This document shows positions 41,555 to 49,976 of a stretch of 64,000 bases of DNA, one piece after another (the stretch's first letter is position 1; the number at the start of each line of letters is the position of its first letter). Both the position numbers and the translations under genes were made by a program. Location of the stretch: positions 9,217 to 73,216 of the forward strand of contig JBFLYZ010000012.1 of the NCBI GenBank assembly GCA_040756415.1. The letters are read 5' to 3'. The notes beneath the pieces were generated by a model. That model did not search any database, was not told the DNA's origin, and worked only from the letters and a program-made list of their open reading frames with translations. This DNA is from JBFLYZ01 sp040756415. GTDB lineage: Bacteria; Bacteroidota; Bacteroidia; JADZBD01.

Positions 41555-43618
41555 ATGAAAAAGAAAGAAGAACGCCCCTACACCAATTCGCTCATCAGCG
41601 AAACCTCGCCTTACTTGCTGCAGCACGCGCACAATCCGGTGAATTGGTTCGCCTGGAACGAGCCCGCGCTGGCCAGGGCCAGGAGCGAGAACAAGCTCAT
41701 CCTGGTGAGCATAGGCTATTCCGCCTGCCACTGGTGCCATGTCATGGAGCATGAATGCTTTGAAGACGCGGAGGTGGCCAGGATCATGAACGAGCATTTT
41801 GTATGCATCAAGGTCGACCGGGAAGAGCGGCCCGACATCGACCAGGTCTATATGGCCGCTGTGCAACTGATGACGGGCCGGGGAGGCTGGCCGCTGAACT
41901 GCTTCTGCCTGCCTGACGGCAGGCCCGTGTATGGCGGCACCTATTTCCCGAAAGAAAGCTGGATGAGCGTGCTCGAACAACTGGCCCAGGGGTTCAGCCA
42001 GGACCCGGATAAATTTTACGAATATGCCGAAGAGCTGACTGGGGGCGTGAGGAAAATGGAGCTCGTAAAGAAAAAAGAAGAGGCCCCTGATCTCTCGTTT
42101 GAAACGCTCCAAAATGCGGTACGCAACTGGAAAAAACGTTTCGACTCGGTAGAGGGCGGACAAAACTACGCGCCCAAGTTCCCACTGCCCAATAACTGGG
42201 AGTTTTTGCTGCACTATGCGGCAGTAAAGAACGACCGGGAGATCCTCTCGCATGTAACGCTCACGCTCGACAAAATGGCGATGGGCGGCATCTACGACCA
42301 ATTGGGGGGCGGATTTGCCCGCTATTCAACGGATATGGTGTGGAAAGTGCCGCATTTCGAGAAAATGCTGTACGACAATGCGCAGCTCGTATCGCTGTAC
42401 AGCCATGCCTGGCTGGTGACCAAGAACGATCTGTACAGGAACATCGTGTTCGAAACACTGGGCTTCATCGGGCGCGAGATGACCAGCGATGAAGGCGCCT
42501 TTTATTCCGCGCTGGATGCCGACAGCGAGGGAGAGGAAGGGAAGTATTACGTATGGAAACGGGAGGAGCTTGAAAAGCTGCTGAAGCAGGATTTCGGCCT
42601 GTTTGCCGATTATTATTCCGTCAGCAACCGCTCTGCAGTGCAGGCGGGTTTCGGGCTCTGGGAACACGGCAACTACGTGCTTTTGCGGAGAAAAAGCGAA
42701 GACGAGATCGCGGCAGCGCACAAGATAAGCGTTCAGGAGCTGCGCAGGCGCATAGCTCACTGCAAAAACATACTGCTGGAAGAGCGCAATAAGCGCGTGC
42801 GCCCCGGCCTGGACGATAAAACGTTGTGCTCGTGGAATGCGCTCATGGCCCAAGGATATGTTGACGCCTATACCGCTTTCGGGGAGCCTGCCTTTCTGAA
42901 AGCCGCCTGGAAGAACCTGGATTTTATACTCAAGAAGATGCGCAGGCCGGATGGCGGGCTCTTTCATTCGTATAAAGCCGGCCGGGCGACCATCAACGCC
43001 TACCTCGAAGATTACGCTTTCACTATCGAGGCGCTGATCGCGCTCTACCAGGCCACTTTTGACGAAAGCTGGCTAGGCGCGGCCGATGAGCTGATGCGGT
43101 ACAGCATCGTTCATTTCCTTGACCGCGAATCGGGCATGTTCTTTTTCACGTCCGATCTCGACCCGGAGCTGATCGCCCGGAAAATGGAGACGAGCGACAA
43201 CGTTATACCCGCCTCTAACTCATCCATCGCCCGGTCGCTGTTCTGCCTTTACCACTATTACGGCAATGCCGAATACCTGAACATGAGCCGGCAGATGCTC
43301 GTTAACATGGAACACTTCATTGCCGATTATCCGTCCGGGTACAGCAACTGGGCCCGGCTGCACATCTGGCTAACCGCTCCTTTCCGCGAGGTCGCCATTG
43401 TGGGAAACTCTGTTAATGAAATGCGCCAGGCTATGCAGCAACACTACCTGCCGAACGTGATCTTTGCAGGAAGCAGCAGCGCGAGCAAACTACCCTTACT
43501 GCAGAACCGCTTCGCGGAGAACAGAACGCTGATCTACGTTTGCGAAGATCGGAGCTGCCAGCAGCCGGTGGAAGATGCGGAAAAAGCGCTGACGCTGATA
43601 TGGAATGGTTACGGATAG
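41555..43618 (+). CDS. Thioredoxin-domain protein, DUF255/YyaL family
   Basis: Cytoplasmic protein of 687 residues from the ATG at 41555, which gives the canonical N-terminus (RPYTNSLISETSPYLLQHAHNPVNW). The thioredoxin-like DUF255 domain (about 10-170) has SIGYSACHWCHVMEHECF with Cys58 and Cys61, and FGGTYFP-like VYGGTYFPKESW. The remainder (about 200-687) is an (alpha/alpha)6 barrel like cellobiose epimerases and glycosidases, with GGGFARYSTDMVWKVPHFEKMLYDNAQL. Vertebrate SPATA20 has the same architecture. The substrate is unknown. Its 3' end overlaps the next reading frame by 14 bp. Confidence 0.9.
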   Translation: MKKKEERPYTNSLISETSPYLLQHAHNPVNWFAWNEPALARARSENKLILVSIGYSACHWCHVMEHECFEDAEVARIMNEHFVCIKVDREERPDIDQVYMAAVQLMTGRGGWPLNCFCLPDGRPVYGGTYFPKESWMSVLEQLAQGFSQDPDKFYEYAEELTGGVRKMELVKKKEEAPDLSFETLQNAVRNWKKRFDSVEGGQNYAPKFPLPNNWEFLLHYAAVKNDREILSHVTLTLDKMAMGGIYDQLGGGFARYSTDMVWKVPHFEKMLYDNAQLVSLYSHAWLVTKNDLYRNIVFETLGFIGREMTSDEGAFYSALDADSEGEEGKYYVWKREELEKLLKQDFGLFADYYSVSNRSAVQAGFGLWEHGNYVLLRRKSEDEIAAAHKISVQELRRRIAHCKNILLEERNKRVRPGLDDKTLCSWNALMAQGYVDAYTAFGEPAFLKAAWKNLDFILKKMRRPDGGLFHSYKAGRATINAYLEDYAFTIEALIALYQATFDESWLGAADELMRYSIVHFLDRESGMFFFTSDLDPELIARKMETSDNVIPASNSSIARSLFCLYHYYGNAEYLNMSRQMLVNMEHFIADYPSGYSNWARLHIWLTAPFREVAIVGNSVNEMRQAMQQHYLPNVIFAGSSSASKLPLLQNRFAENRTLIYVCEDRSCQQPVEDAEKALTLIWNGYG

Positions 43619-44702
43619 CGAACCCTTACGAAATTTCGAAGGCTGCCGGAATACGGCAGGGTGTTTTACGAGTGAAATTCCGCGCAGGATCCAACGCCCC
43701 GTACCTAAAAAAAGCGCGTTTTTTCTCTCTCTTTCTGCCTGCCTTTCCTCCCTCTTGCTGTGCCTGCCTTCTTACGGCCAGATCCTTGAGAACAAACCTT
43801 CGTACATCAGCACCACCGACCTTACGTTTAACGCAGCTTTCGTTAAGGCCGGCAAGATAAAAAAGATCACGGCTTACTTTTCTGACAAGCCCGATAACCA
43901 GGTGATCGTGGATAAAGGCCTGGTAAAGTGCTATGAATTCGATACGGCCGGTAACGTAACGCGCTATTATTTTACCACCGTAAAATCGGTGGAGGCCGTT
44001 GAGGTGAAAGTGCCTGCTGTGTATAAGAAAGGAAGAAAGGTATCGCCCGCCACGGTAAAGACCGAGTACGTTTACACTTATGATACCACCTTTACCTGGT
44101 TCGCCTATGACAAGACCGGGAGGGTGATCATGAAACGCAGTAATGTGGGCGATGTATTCAATACCCATTACTACGAATACGACATCAACGGCTTTTTTGC
44201 CAAGGAAACGGTTTGCAAAGAAACCAACAAGAACCTCAACAATATCCATCATTTCGAGCTGGGCATACAGATCGTTATTTCGGAAGAAACCTTTCAATAT
44301 GTTTTCCAGTCGCCCACCCAGCTCAAGCGGCTTTGCTTCAACGATGAGGGGAAGGTCTACAAGACGGGGATCATTAATTTCAGCAAAACGCTGGTGGAGG
44401 AAAACTATTCATTTGCAGTGGGTTATGTAAGGTACGGCAATCTCTTTGAGTACGATGCCAGCGGCAAACTGATCAAAAAAACCCTGATTCCCGATGCCAA
44501 TGCCGACCTGAGGAACATCTTTACCTATGAGTATACGGTTGACGGGATACTGCTTACGGAGAAAAGGTATAAGAACGAAACCCAGGTCAACAACATCGTA
44601 TATATGTACGATGATCAGACCAAGCTGCTGAAATCCATCCTCAACCGGGAGCACGACAAGGCCAACATCGTTATCACGAAGTTCGTTTACGAGTATTACT
44701 AA
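43605..44702 (+). CDS. Exported YD-repeat-like protein, start uncertain
   Basis: Open frame of 365 residues, not assigned to a family. The body repeats a motif with YDxxGxL/I-like turns (WFAYDKTGRVIMKR, YYEYDINGFFAKE, LFEYDASGKLIKK), resembling short RHS/YD repeats. A clear signal peptide core (SAFFLSLSACLSSLLLCLPSYGQ) begins about 37 residues in, yet no in-frame ATG, GTG or TTG lies just before it; the only good start is the ATG at 43605, inside the preceding gene. Either the protein carries an unusually long n-region or the original start codon has been lost. A terminator follows. Confidence 0.65.
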   Translation: MVTDSEPLRNFEGCRNTAGCFTSEIPRRIQRPVPKKSAFFLSLSACLSSLLLCLPSYGQILENKPSYISTTDLTFNAAFVKAGKIKKITAYFSDKPDNQVIVDKGLVKCYEFDTAGNVTRYYFTTVKSVEAVEVKVPAVYKKGRKVSPATVKTEYVYTYDTTFTWFAYDKTGRVIMKRSNVGDVFNTHYYEYDINGFFAKETVCKETNKNLNNIHHFELGIQIVISEETFQYVFQSPTQLKRLCFNDEGKVYKTGIINFSKTLVEENYSFAVGYVRYGNLFEYDASGKLIKKTLIPDANADLRNIFTYEYTVDGILLTEKRYKNETQVNNIVYMYDDQTKLLKSILNREHDKANIVITKFVYEYY

Positions 44703-44707
44703 GGAGG

Positions 44708-44724
44708 AAAACGGCCCCCGTTTT
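44708..44724 (+). terminator. Intrinsic terminator
   Basis: Arms AAAACGG and CCGTTTT (7 bp, CCC loop) running into a T-tract, 6 bp after the preceding stop. Confidence 0.68.
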
Positions 44725-44867
44725 TCATTTTTTGAGGAAAAAACACCCGTTTGCCACAACTTTTCCGGGCCCGATGCGTTACAGATGTAAATTCCGGGCA
44801 TTTTATTTGTGGAATCCGGGCTGCAAAAGCATCCTCATATCGAAAACCTAATACAAAACCTAAACAC

Positions 44868-46433
44868 ATGAACAAGAATGTCAAAATCGCGCTGCTCAGC
44901 CTGGGTGTGGCTGCCAGCAGCATCGCTTTTATGCCCGGGCATGGAAGCATCAAGAACATCATCGGTGACGAGCAGACGGCTGCCGTTAAGACCGATGAGG
45001 GCACGGACGTGCTCAAGCAGGTGCTCGATATGAACGCTGAAACCAAGCCCAAACCCACCAAGAACTTTAAACCCGGCCACATCGCCTATACCGATTTACA
45101 GGACCACCTGAAGACCACGGCCAACGGCTTCGTGATCAAGCTGCCTTCCAGCACCAACGTACCCACACCCATCATACAGGACGGCAAGATCTACGTAAGC
45201 GGTGGCTTCGGGAGCAAAGAGTATTATGCTTTTGACGCCAAAACCGGCTCCAAGGTATGGGCCCTGAGCCTGGATGACGATGGCCCTTCGGCCGGTGTGA
45301 TCGAAGACGATATCCTGGTATTCAACTCAGAAAGCTGCACCATCTTTGCCTGCGATGTCAAGACCGGCCGCTACCTCTGGTCGCACTGGCTGGGCGATCC
45401 CCTGATGAGCACGCCTACCATTGCCAATGGCAAGGTATTTACCTCCTACCCTGCCTACTACGGAGGCAGCTACAACGAGTATGATCAGAACGTTCATACC
45501 GATGTTCCCTATTATGGCGATGACATCACCATGAAACCCACCCACGTGCTGGCCTGCTTCGACCTGAAATCGGGCAAGGTGCTGTGGCAGAAATGGATCG
45601 ATTCCGACATCATGACCGCTCCGGTAGCTGTGGGCGACAACCTGTACTTCAGCACCTTCAGCGGCATCCTGTACAAAGTGGGCCAGGCCAGCGGAAGCTT
45701 CGTCTCGGCCAAGAACATCAAGGCCACCTCGGCTCCCGTGATCGATGGCGATAAGATCATCATCACCCGCAGGAACGACAAGGGCAATAAATGCATGGAG
45801 TCGATCGCGATCCTGACCGAAAAAGAAAGCAATATCACCGCGCAATACGCCAATAAGGATGCCGATTACCTGAACAAAGACGTGCAGAGCAAGTCGCTGC
45901 TGAAGACCGAATCGAACAACCTGGATGCCGGCAACGGCTTCGGCAACGGTGCGCCCATGAACTCGAACTGGAGCGTGGCCTACGACAACATAGGCCAGTC
46001 GAACGTTTCCTCGCTGCAGGCCTTCCAGGGATCGCGCACGCTTTACTTCAGCGGCATGATCTACAACAGCATGGGCGATGAAGTGATCTGTACCGATGCC
46101 TCCAACGGAAAGGCGGTATGGAAGACCAAAGTGGAGGGCGACCTGCATAACACGGGCGGCTTCCTGGCCACGCCCCCCATCAAAGCGGGCGAAAAGATCA
46201 TCGTAGCCACCTTCGCGGGCCAGATCAAAGTGATCAACCCGGAGGATGGCAAGGTGGAAAAGACCTTTAACACCGGCAAGAACATACGTTACGCGCCTGT
46301 ATGCAATGAAGGCTGGATCTACGTGACCACAACCACTGGCGAAGTGGTGGCCATCAACTCACAGGATCAGAGCCTCACCGGCTGGACCATGTGGGGAGCT
46401 AACGCAGCGCACACCAATTTCAACACCAATTAA
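44868..46433 (+). CDS. PQQ-binding-like beta-propeller repeat protein
   Basis: Protein of 521 residues from the ATG at 44868, chosen because it opens a signal-like segment (MNKNVKIALLSLGVAASSIAFM); the frame is open to 44751. It contains about seven PQQ/WD-like blades, each with a YAFDAKTGSKVWALSL-type motif (CDVKTGRYLWSHWL, FDLKSGKVLWQKW, TDASNGKAVWKTKV, INPEDGKVEKTF). No PQQ dehydrogenase active-site residues are evident, so it is more like BamB-type or structural propellers. The last blade ends SLTGWTMWGANAAHTNFN. Probably periplasmic or secreted. A strong terminator follows. Confidence 0.87.
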   Translation: MNKNVKIALLSLGVAASSIAFMPGHGSIKNIIGDEQTAAVKTDEGTDVLKQVLDMNAETKPKPTKNFKPGHIAYTDLQDHLKTTANGFVIKLPSSTNVPTPIIQDGKIYVSGGFGSKEYYAFDAKTGSKVWALSLDDDGPSAGVIEDDILVFNSESCTIFACDVKTGRYLWSHWLGDPLMSTPTIANGKVFTSYPAYYGGSYNEYDQNVHTDVPYYGDDITMKPTHVLACFDLKSGKVLWQKWIDSDIMTAPVAVGDNLYFSTFSGILYKVGQASGSFVSAKNIKATSAPVIDGDKIIITRRNDKGNKCMESIAILTEKESNITAQYANKDADYLNKDVQSKSLLKTESNNLDAGNGFGNGAPMNSNWSVAYDNIGQSNVSSLQAFQGSRTLYFSGMIYNSMGDEVICTDASNGKAVWKTKVEGDLHNTGGFLATPPIKAGEKIIVATFAGQIKVINPEDGKVEKTFNTGKNIRYAPVCNEGWIYVTTTTGEVVAINSQDQSLTGWTMWGANAAHTNFNTN

Positions 46434-46450
46434 GAGAGATAAATGCACGC

Positions 46451-46479
46451 AAAAAGGCCCGCTTACAGCGGGCCTTTTT
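46451..46479. terminator. Bidirectional terminator containing the tsaB stop codon
   Basis: Perfect 12-bp arms AAAAAGGCCCGC and GCGGGCCTTTTT around TTACA. It terminates the beta-propeller gene on the plus strand and tsaB on the minus strand; the TAA of tsaB (46465-46463) lies in the loop. Confidence 0.9.
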
Positions 46480-47140
46480 TTCCTGCCATGAATTCCTTCA
46501 GGTAGAAAGGTTCGAAATAAGCCAGGTCAGCGAATTCTTTTTTTGAGAATTTTTCCCATGCCAGAGGGATCATATGTTTTGATGAGGGATGAATATCATC
46601 CACGAACACGGCATGGTTGTTCTTCCCGAGAACAGCTTTGCATTTGGCCGCCCCGTCTCCGAAAAAGGCCACCCTGTACTTCTCCAGTAGTTCAGCAAAG
46701 GAGTTCTCATCAATGATCCTGGCCGAAACAGGCTCACGTTCCCTGCCCGACCCATCATACACCGCGCAATACACCTCCATTCTCCTGGCATCGATCATGG
46801 GGCAAAGTAGTACGTCCTTTGCGCTTTTCATACCCTGCGCCATGGCCGCAAGCGTATCCACCGCTATCAGCGGAATATCCAGCGCATAACACAGTCCTTT
46901 GGCGGCCGACACGCCTATCCTCAAGCCGGTATAGGAGCCGGGGCCGCGGCTTACGGCTACCGCATCCAGATCGCTGGGCCCGAGCCCGGCTTCTTTTAAA
47001 ACTTCATCAATAAATACGGTGAGATTTTCTGCGTGCGTATACCCCGCATTCACCTCGCGCACCGCCACCAGCTTTTCGTTGTCTGACAAGGCGACCGAAC
47101 AAACGGTGGTGGCCGTTTCAATGTTCAGGATAAAGGCCAT
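46463..47140 (-). CDS. tsaB: tRNA threonylcarbamoyladenosine biosynthesis protein TsaB
   Basis: Scaffold partner of TsaD and TsaE in making t6A37 on ANN-decoding tRNAs. It has the ASKHA-fold N-terminus FILNIETATTVCSVALSDN and the family signature AVSRGPGSYTGLRIGVSAAKGL. At 225 residues it has the usual length. The ATG at 47140 follows the adaptor gene's TGA by 2 nt (TGATCATG); the frame's earlier TTG at 47146 would overlap that stop. The 3' end runs into the terminator hairpin. It is grouped with an efflux adaptor and TolC by transcription, not by function. Confidence 0.95.
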   Translation of the reverse strand: MAFILNIETATTVCSVALSDNEKLVAVREVNAGYTHAENLTVFIDEVLKEAGLGPSDLDAVAVSRGPGSYTGLRIGVSAAKGLCYALDIPLIAVDTLAAMAQGMKSAKDVLLCPMIDARRMEVYCAVYDGSGREREPVSARIIDENSFAELLEKYRVAFFGDGAAKCKAVLGKNNHAVFVDDIHPSSKHMIPLAWEKFSKKEFADLAYFEPFYLKEFMAGKKGPL

Positions 47141-47142
47141 GA

Positions 47143-48483
47143 TCAACCTCCGACCTGGATTCTTATTCCGGCCTCGCTATTGTTCCTTTCCACTTTGCTG
47201 CCGTTCCGGATCAGCTTGGAAACAGCGGTATAGGGACCCGTGATCACCTCATCGCCTTCCTTCAGCCCTTCTTTAATCTCGATATAGTTCACATCCTGGA
47301 TACCGGTCTTCACATAGACCATGACCGCCTTACCGTCACGGTACAGGAACACGCATTCCCTGATCTCTTTCTTCTCTTCTTTCTGTACCGGGTTCTCGGT
47401 CACCACCCGGGTTTCGTACTGCTCCCCTTCCGGCTGCATGCCCTCCGTATCATCGCTTGCGGTATCGCTGCGCGTGGTTACGGCCTGTATGGGCACGCTC
47501 AGCACCTTACTCACCCTTTTGGTCTGTATATCCACCGTTGCCGACATGCCCCTGCGGAAAGGATTGTCGAGGTCCTTATACGAATCCTGCAGGATACGCA
47601 CTTTCACGGTAAAATTGGTCACCTGGTCGGCCGTGATGCCGGTGGTATTGGCCGAATTGGCGATCTCGGTCACTATTCCCTTGAACTTGCGGCCCAGGTA
47701 GGCGTCCACTTCGATGATGGCCGTATCGTTCATGTGCACGCGGATGATGTCGTTCTCGTTCACCTCTACGTTCACCTCCATCTCGTTCGAGCTGGCTATG
47801 ACCATGATCTCGGTGCCCTCCATCATATTCGTTCCAACCGTCTTCTCTCCCTTCTCCTTGCTGAGCTTGATCACCCTGCCGTTCACGGGCGAGGTGATGG
47901 TCGTCTTCTTGAGGTTATCCATGGCTTCCTGCAGGGCCGCTTCCGAGCTTTTGATGTTGAACTCAGCAGCCTTCACCGCCTGCTCTGCGCCTTCTACGTT
48001 CGCTTTGGCGCTTTCATACTGCGATTTGGCGTTATCGAACTCGGCCTGGGATATGGCGCCCTGGTCGAACAGTTTTTTTTGCCGGTTGTAGTTCGATTCA
48101 GCGTTGGCAAACTGCGCCTTTACCTGCGAGAGCTGTGATTTGGCGTTCTCGTAATTCGCCTTGGTGGTGTTGAGCGAAGCGTTCATGCGATCGAGCGAGG
48201 ACTGGTAGATATCCGGGTTGATCTTCACCAGCATATCCCCCTTTTGCACGATATCGCCCTCCTTCACCGGCAGCTCCACGATCTCGCCCGAAACATCCGA
48301 AGATATCTTCACCTCCACTTCCGGCTGAATCTTGCCGTTAGCGGAAACGATCTCGATGATATCCCGCTTTTTGACCATTTCTGTGCTCACCTCCAGAACG
48401 CTTTTATTGCCACACTTCTTGGCAACCAGCACAATGATCAGCAGCGCTGCTGCCAGGCTGATATAGATGAAAAGCTTTTTCAT
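47143..48483 (-). CDS. Efflux periplasmic adaptor (HlyD/MacA-like membrane fusion protein)
   Basis: Adaptor of a tripartite exporter, 446 residues. N-terminal membrane anchor (MKKLFIYISLAAALLIIVLVAKK), a lipoyl half-domain (KIQPEVEVKISSDVSGEIVELPVKEGDIVQKGDMLVKI), a long coiled-coil hairpin (about 85-190, NASLNTTKANYENAKSQLSQ onward), the second lipoyl half (TITSPVNGRVIKLSKEKGE) and beta-barrel domains. An acidic insert (about 345-390) is unusual. TolC lies 6 bp upstream; no RND or ABC pump gene is in the window, so the inner-membrane partner is elsewhere or lost. tsaB follows 2 bp downstream. Confidence 0.93.
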   Translation of the reverse strand: MKKLFIYISLAAALLIIVLVAKKCGNKSVLEVSTEMVKKRDIIEIVSANGKIQPEVEVKISSDVSGEIVELPVKEGDIVQKGDMLVKINPDIYQSSLDRMNASLNTTKANYENAKSQLSQVKAQFANAESNYNRQKKLFDQGAISQAEFDNAKSQYESAKANVEGAEQAVKAAEFNIKSSEAALQEAMDNLKKTTITSPVNGRVIKLSKEKGEKTVGTNMMEGTEIMVIASSNEMEVNVEVNENDIIRVHMNDTAIIEVDAYLGRKFKGIVTEIANSANTTGITADQVTNFTVKVRILQDSYKDLDNPFRRGMSATVDIQTKRVSKVLSVPIQAVTTRSDTASDDTEGMQPEGEQYETRVVTENPVQKEEKKEIRECVFLYRDGKAVMVYVKTGIQDVNYIEIKEGLKEGDEVITGPYTAVSKLIRNGSKVERNNSEAGIRIQVGG

Positions 48484-48489
48484 TTCAGG

Positions 48490-49932
48490 TCACAGTGTTA
48501 ATTGTTTGCCCTGGTAAAAATCCAGTATTTTAAGTTTGAAAATGTAATCGTACTTGGCCTGCAGCAGGTCTGATTTCGCCTTGGCCAGCCTGTTCTTTGC
48601 CTCGTTATAATCGAACGAATTGATCAGGTTCACGTTGAACTTCTGCTCCGTGTACTTGAACGATTCCTCCATGGCCGAGACCGTTTTCAGCGAGGCGTTG
48701 TACTTCTTCAGCGCTGCCACCGCATCGGCATAGGCCTGCTGCACGCTCTTTTCCAACTGGTTCTTGGCCAGGTCGAGCGAATACTGCGCGTTCAGTTGGC
48801 TGATCTTCGCCCGCCTGGCTGAAGAATAGACGGAAAAACGGTTGAATAGGGGAACAGTGAGGCTCAGGCCTATGGATTTGTTCAGGTTCTGATCGATCTG
48901 GTCTTTGAACGGGGTAGTTTGGTAGGTATAATCGAGATGGGGGGTGAGCACCGGGTCGAAGGTAGATGCGGTAAAGCCGATGGTATCATTGCCTGAATAA
49001 GTGAACGAGGTAATGGACTTACTGGCTCCCGAATACCCGGTTCCGTACGAGCCGCTGAGCGTGAGCCGGGGGCTGTAACCGCCCATTGCCGCCTTGTATC
49101 CGCGCTGTGCGCTGAGCATCTTATACTCTGCGCTTTTGATCTCGGGCATGGTGCTGAGCGCTGTGCCATAGATATGAGAGGGGCTGAGCGCCAGCACATC
49201 GCTTGAAGGGATATCCAGCTCGGGCTTTACGATCTTGAGGGGTGACTGGAGGTCGAGCAACTGCTGAAGGTTGAGATAGGAAATGCTGAGCTGGTTCTCC
49301 GCGTTGACCAGGTTCAGCTCTTCCGATGCCAGTTGGGCCTGTATATCAAAAAGGCTGGATTTGGGCAGGCTGCCCGCATCCACCAGCTTCTGCACGCGCT
49401 CTACCTGCAGCTTGGTTATATCCACCTGGCCTTTGGCAATGGCTACCAGCTCATCGGCAAACAGGATCTGCAGGTAGACCGTAGCGATATTGAGCGAAAT
49501 GTCGTTCCGCATCTTCTCCAGGTCGTACTTGGCGGCCAGGTAGGCGTAATTGCTCTCCAGTATGGTATTGTAGTTCTGAAAGCCGCTGAACAGGGTAATG
49601 CTTCCGCTTACCGAAAAATTATCCGAAAGCACTTTGTCCGTGGCGAACTGGTTGGTAAACGGATCGATCGTACGGCCGAAGTTATACATATGCGAAATAT
49701 TGCCGTTGATGCTGGGCAGCGTGTTGCCCTTGCTCTGCAGCAGGTTGATCTGCGCCAGTTGTACGCTGAGCTCGCTCTGCCTGATCTGGATATTGTTTTC
49801 CCTGGCGTAAAGTATACACTGCTGCAGGGTCCAGGGCTGCGAAAGGTCGGGCTGGGTATTATTCTGCGCGTGGATACGCGGGCCGAACACTACCAGAAAG
49901 AGAACAGACAAGATCAGGCGGGCCGCTTTCAT
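48490..49932 (-). CDS. TolC family outer-membrane efflux protein
   Basis: Outer-membrane factor of a tripartite exporter, 480 residues from the ATG at 49932. That start opens a signal peptide (MKAARLILSVLFLVVFGPRIHAQ); the frame runs 12 nt further to a TTG inside the -7 element. Two OEP repeats are visible, each with a QLAQINLLQSKGNTLPSINGNISHMYNFG-like or RGYKAAMGGYSPRLTLSGSYGTG-like strand-turn and long helices. It is the first gene of the adaptor-tsaB unit. The perfect -7 element at 49942-49949 is 9 nt upstream. Confidence 0.93.
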   Translation of the reverse strand: MKAARLILSVLFLVVFGPRIHAQNNTQPDLSQPWTLQQCILYARENNIQIRQSELSVQLAQINLLQSKGNTLPSINGNISHMYNFGRTIDPFTNQFATDKVLSDNFSVSGSITLFSGFQNYNTILESNYAYLAAKYDLEKMRNDISLNIATVYLQILFADELVAIAKGQVDITKLQVERVQKLVDAGSLPKSSLFDIQAQLASEELNLVNAENQLSISYLNLQQLLDLQSPLKIVKPELDIPSSDVLALSPSHIYGTALSTMPEIKSAEYKMLSAQRGYKAAMGGYSPRLTLSGSYGTGYSGASKSITSFTYSGNDTIGFTASTFDPVLTPHLDYTYQTTPFKDQIDQNLNKSIGLSLTVPLFNRFSVYSSARRAKISQLNAQYSLDLAKNQLEKSVQQAYADAVAALKKYNASLKTVSAMEESFKYTEQKFNVNLINSFDYNEAKNRLAKAKSDLLQAKYDYIFKLKILDFYQGKQLTL

Positions 49933-49941
49933 AAAGGAGGC

Positions 49942-49949
49942 CAAATTTA
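49942..49949 (-). promoter_or_regulatory. -7 promoter element (TAAATTTG), 9 nt before an ATG
   Basis: Perfect TAnnTTTG on the minus strand, followed by GCCTCCTTT and the ATG at 49932. The transcript leader would be a few bases at most. Confidence 0.6.
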
Positions 49950-49976
49950 ATCATTTGCCGGTAATGATGGAGAAGC

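Noticed and set aside
41906..41930. The CTGCC/GGCAG palindrome inside the DUF255 gene as an inserted repeat
   Set aside because: The encoded CLPDGRPVYGGTYFP segment is conserved in the family, so it is not an insertion.
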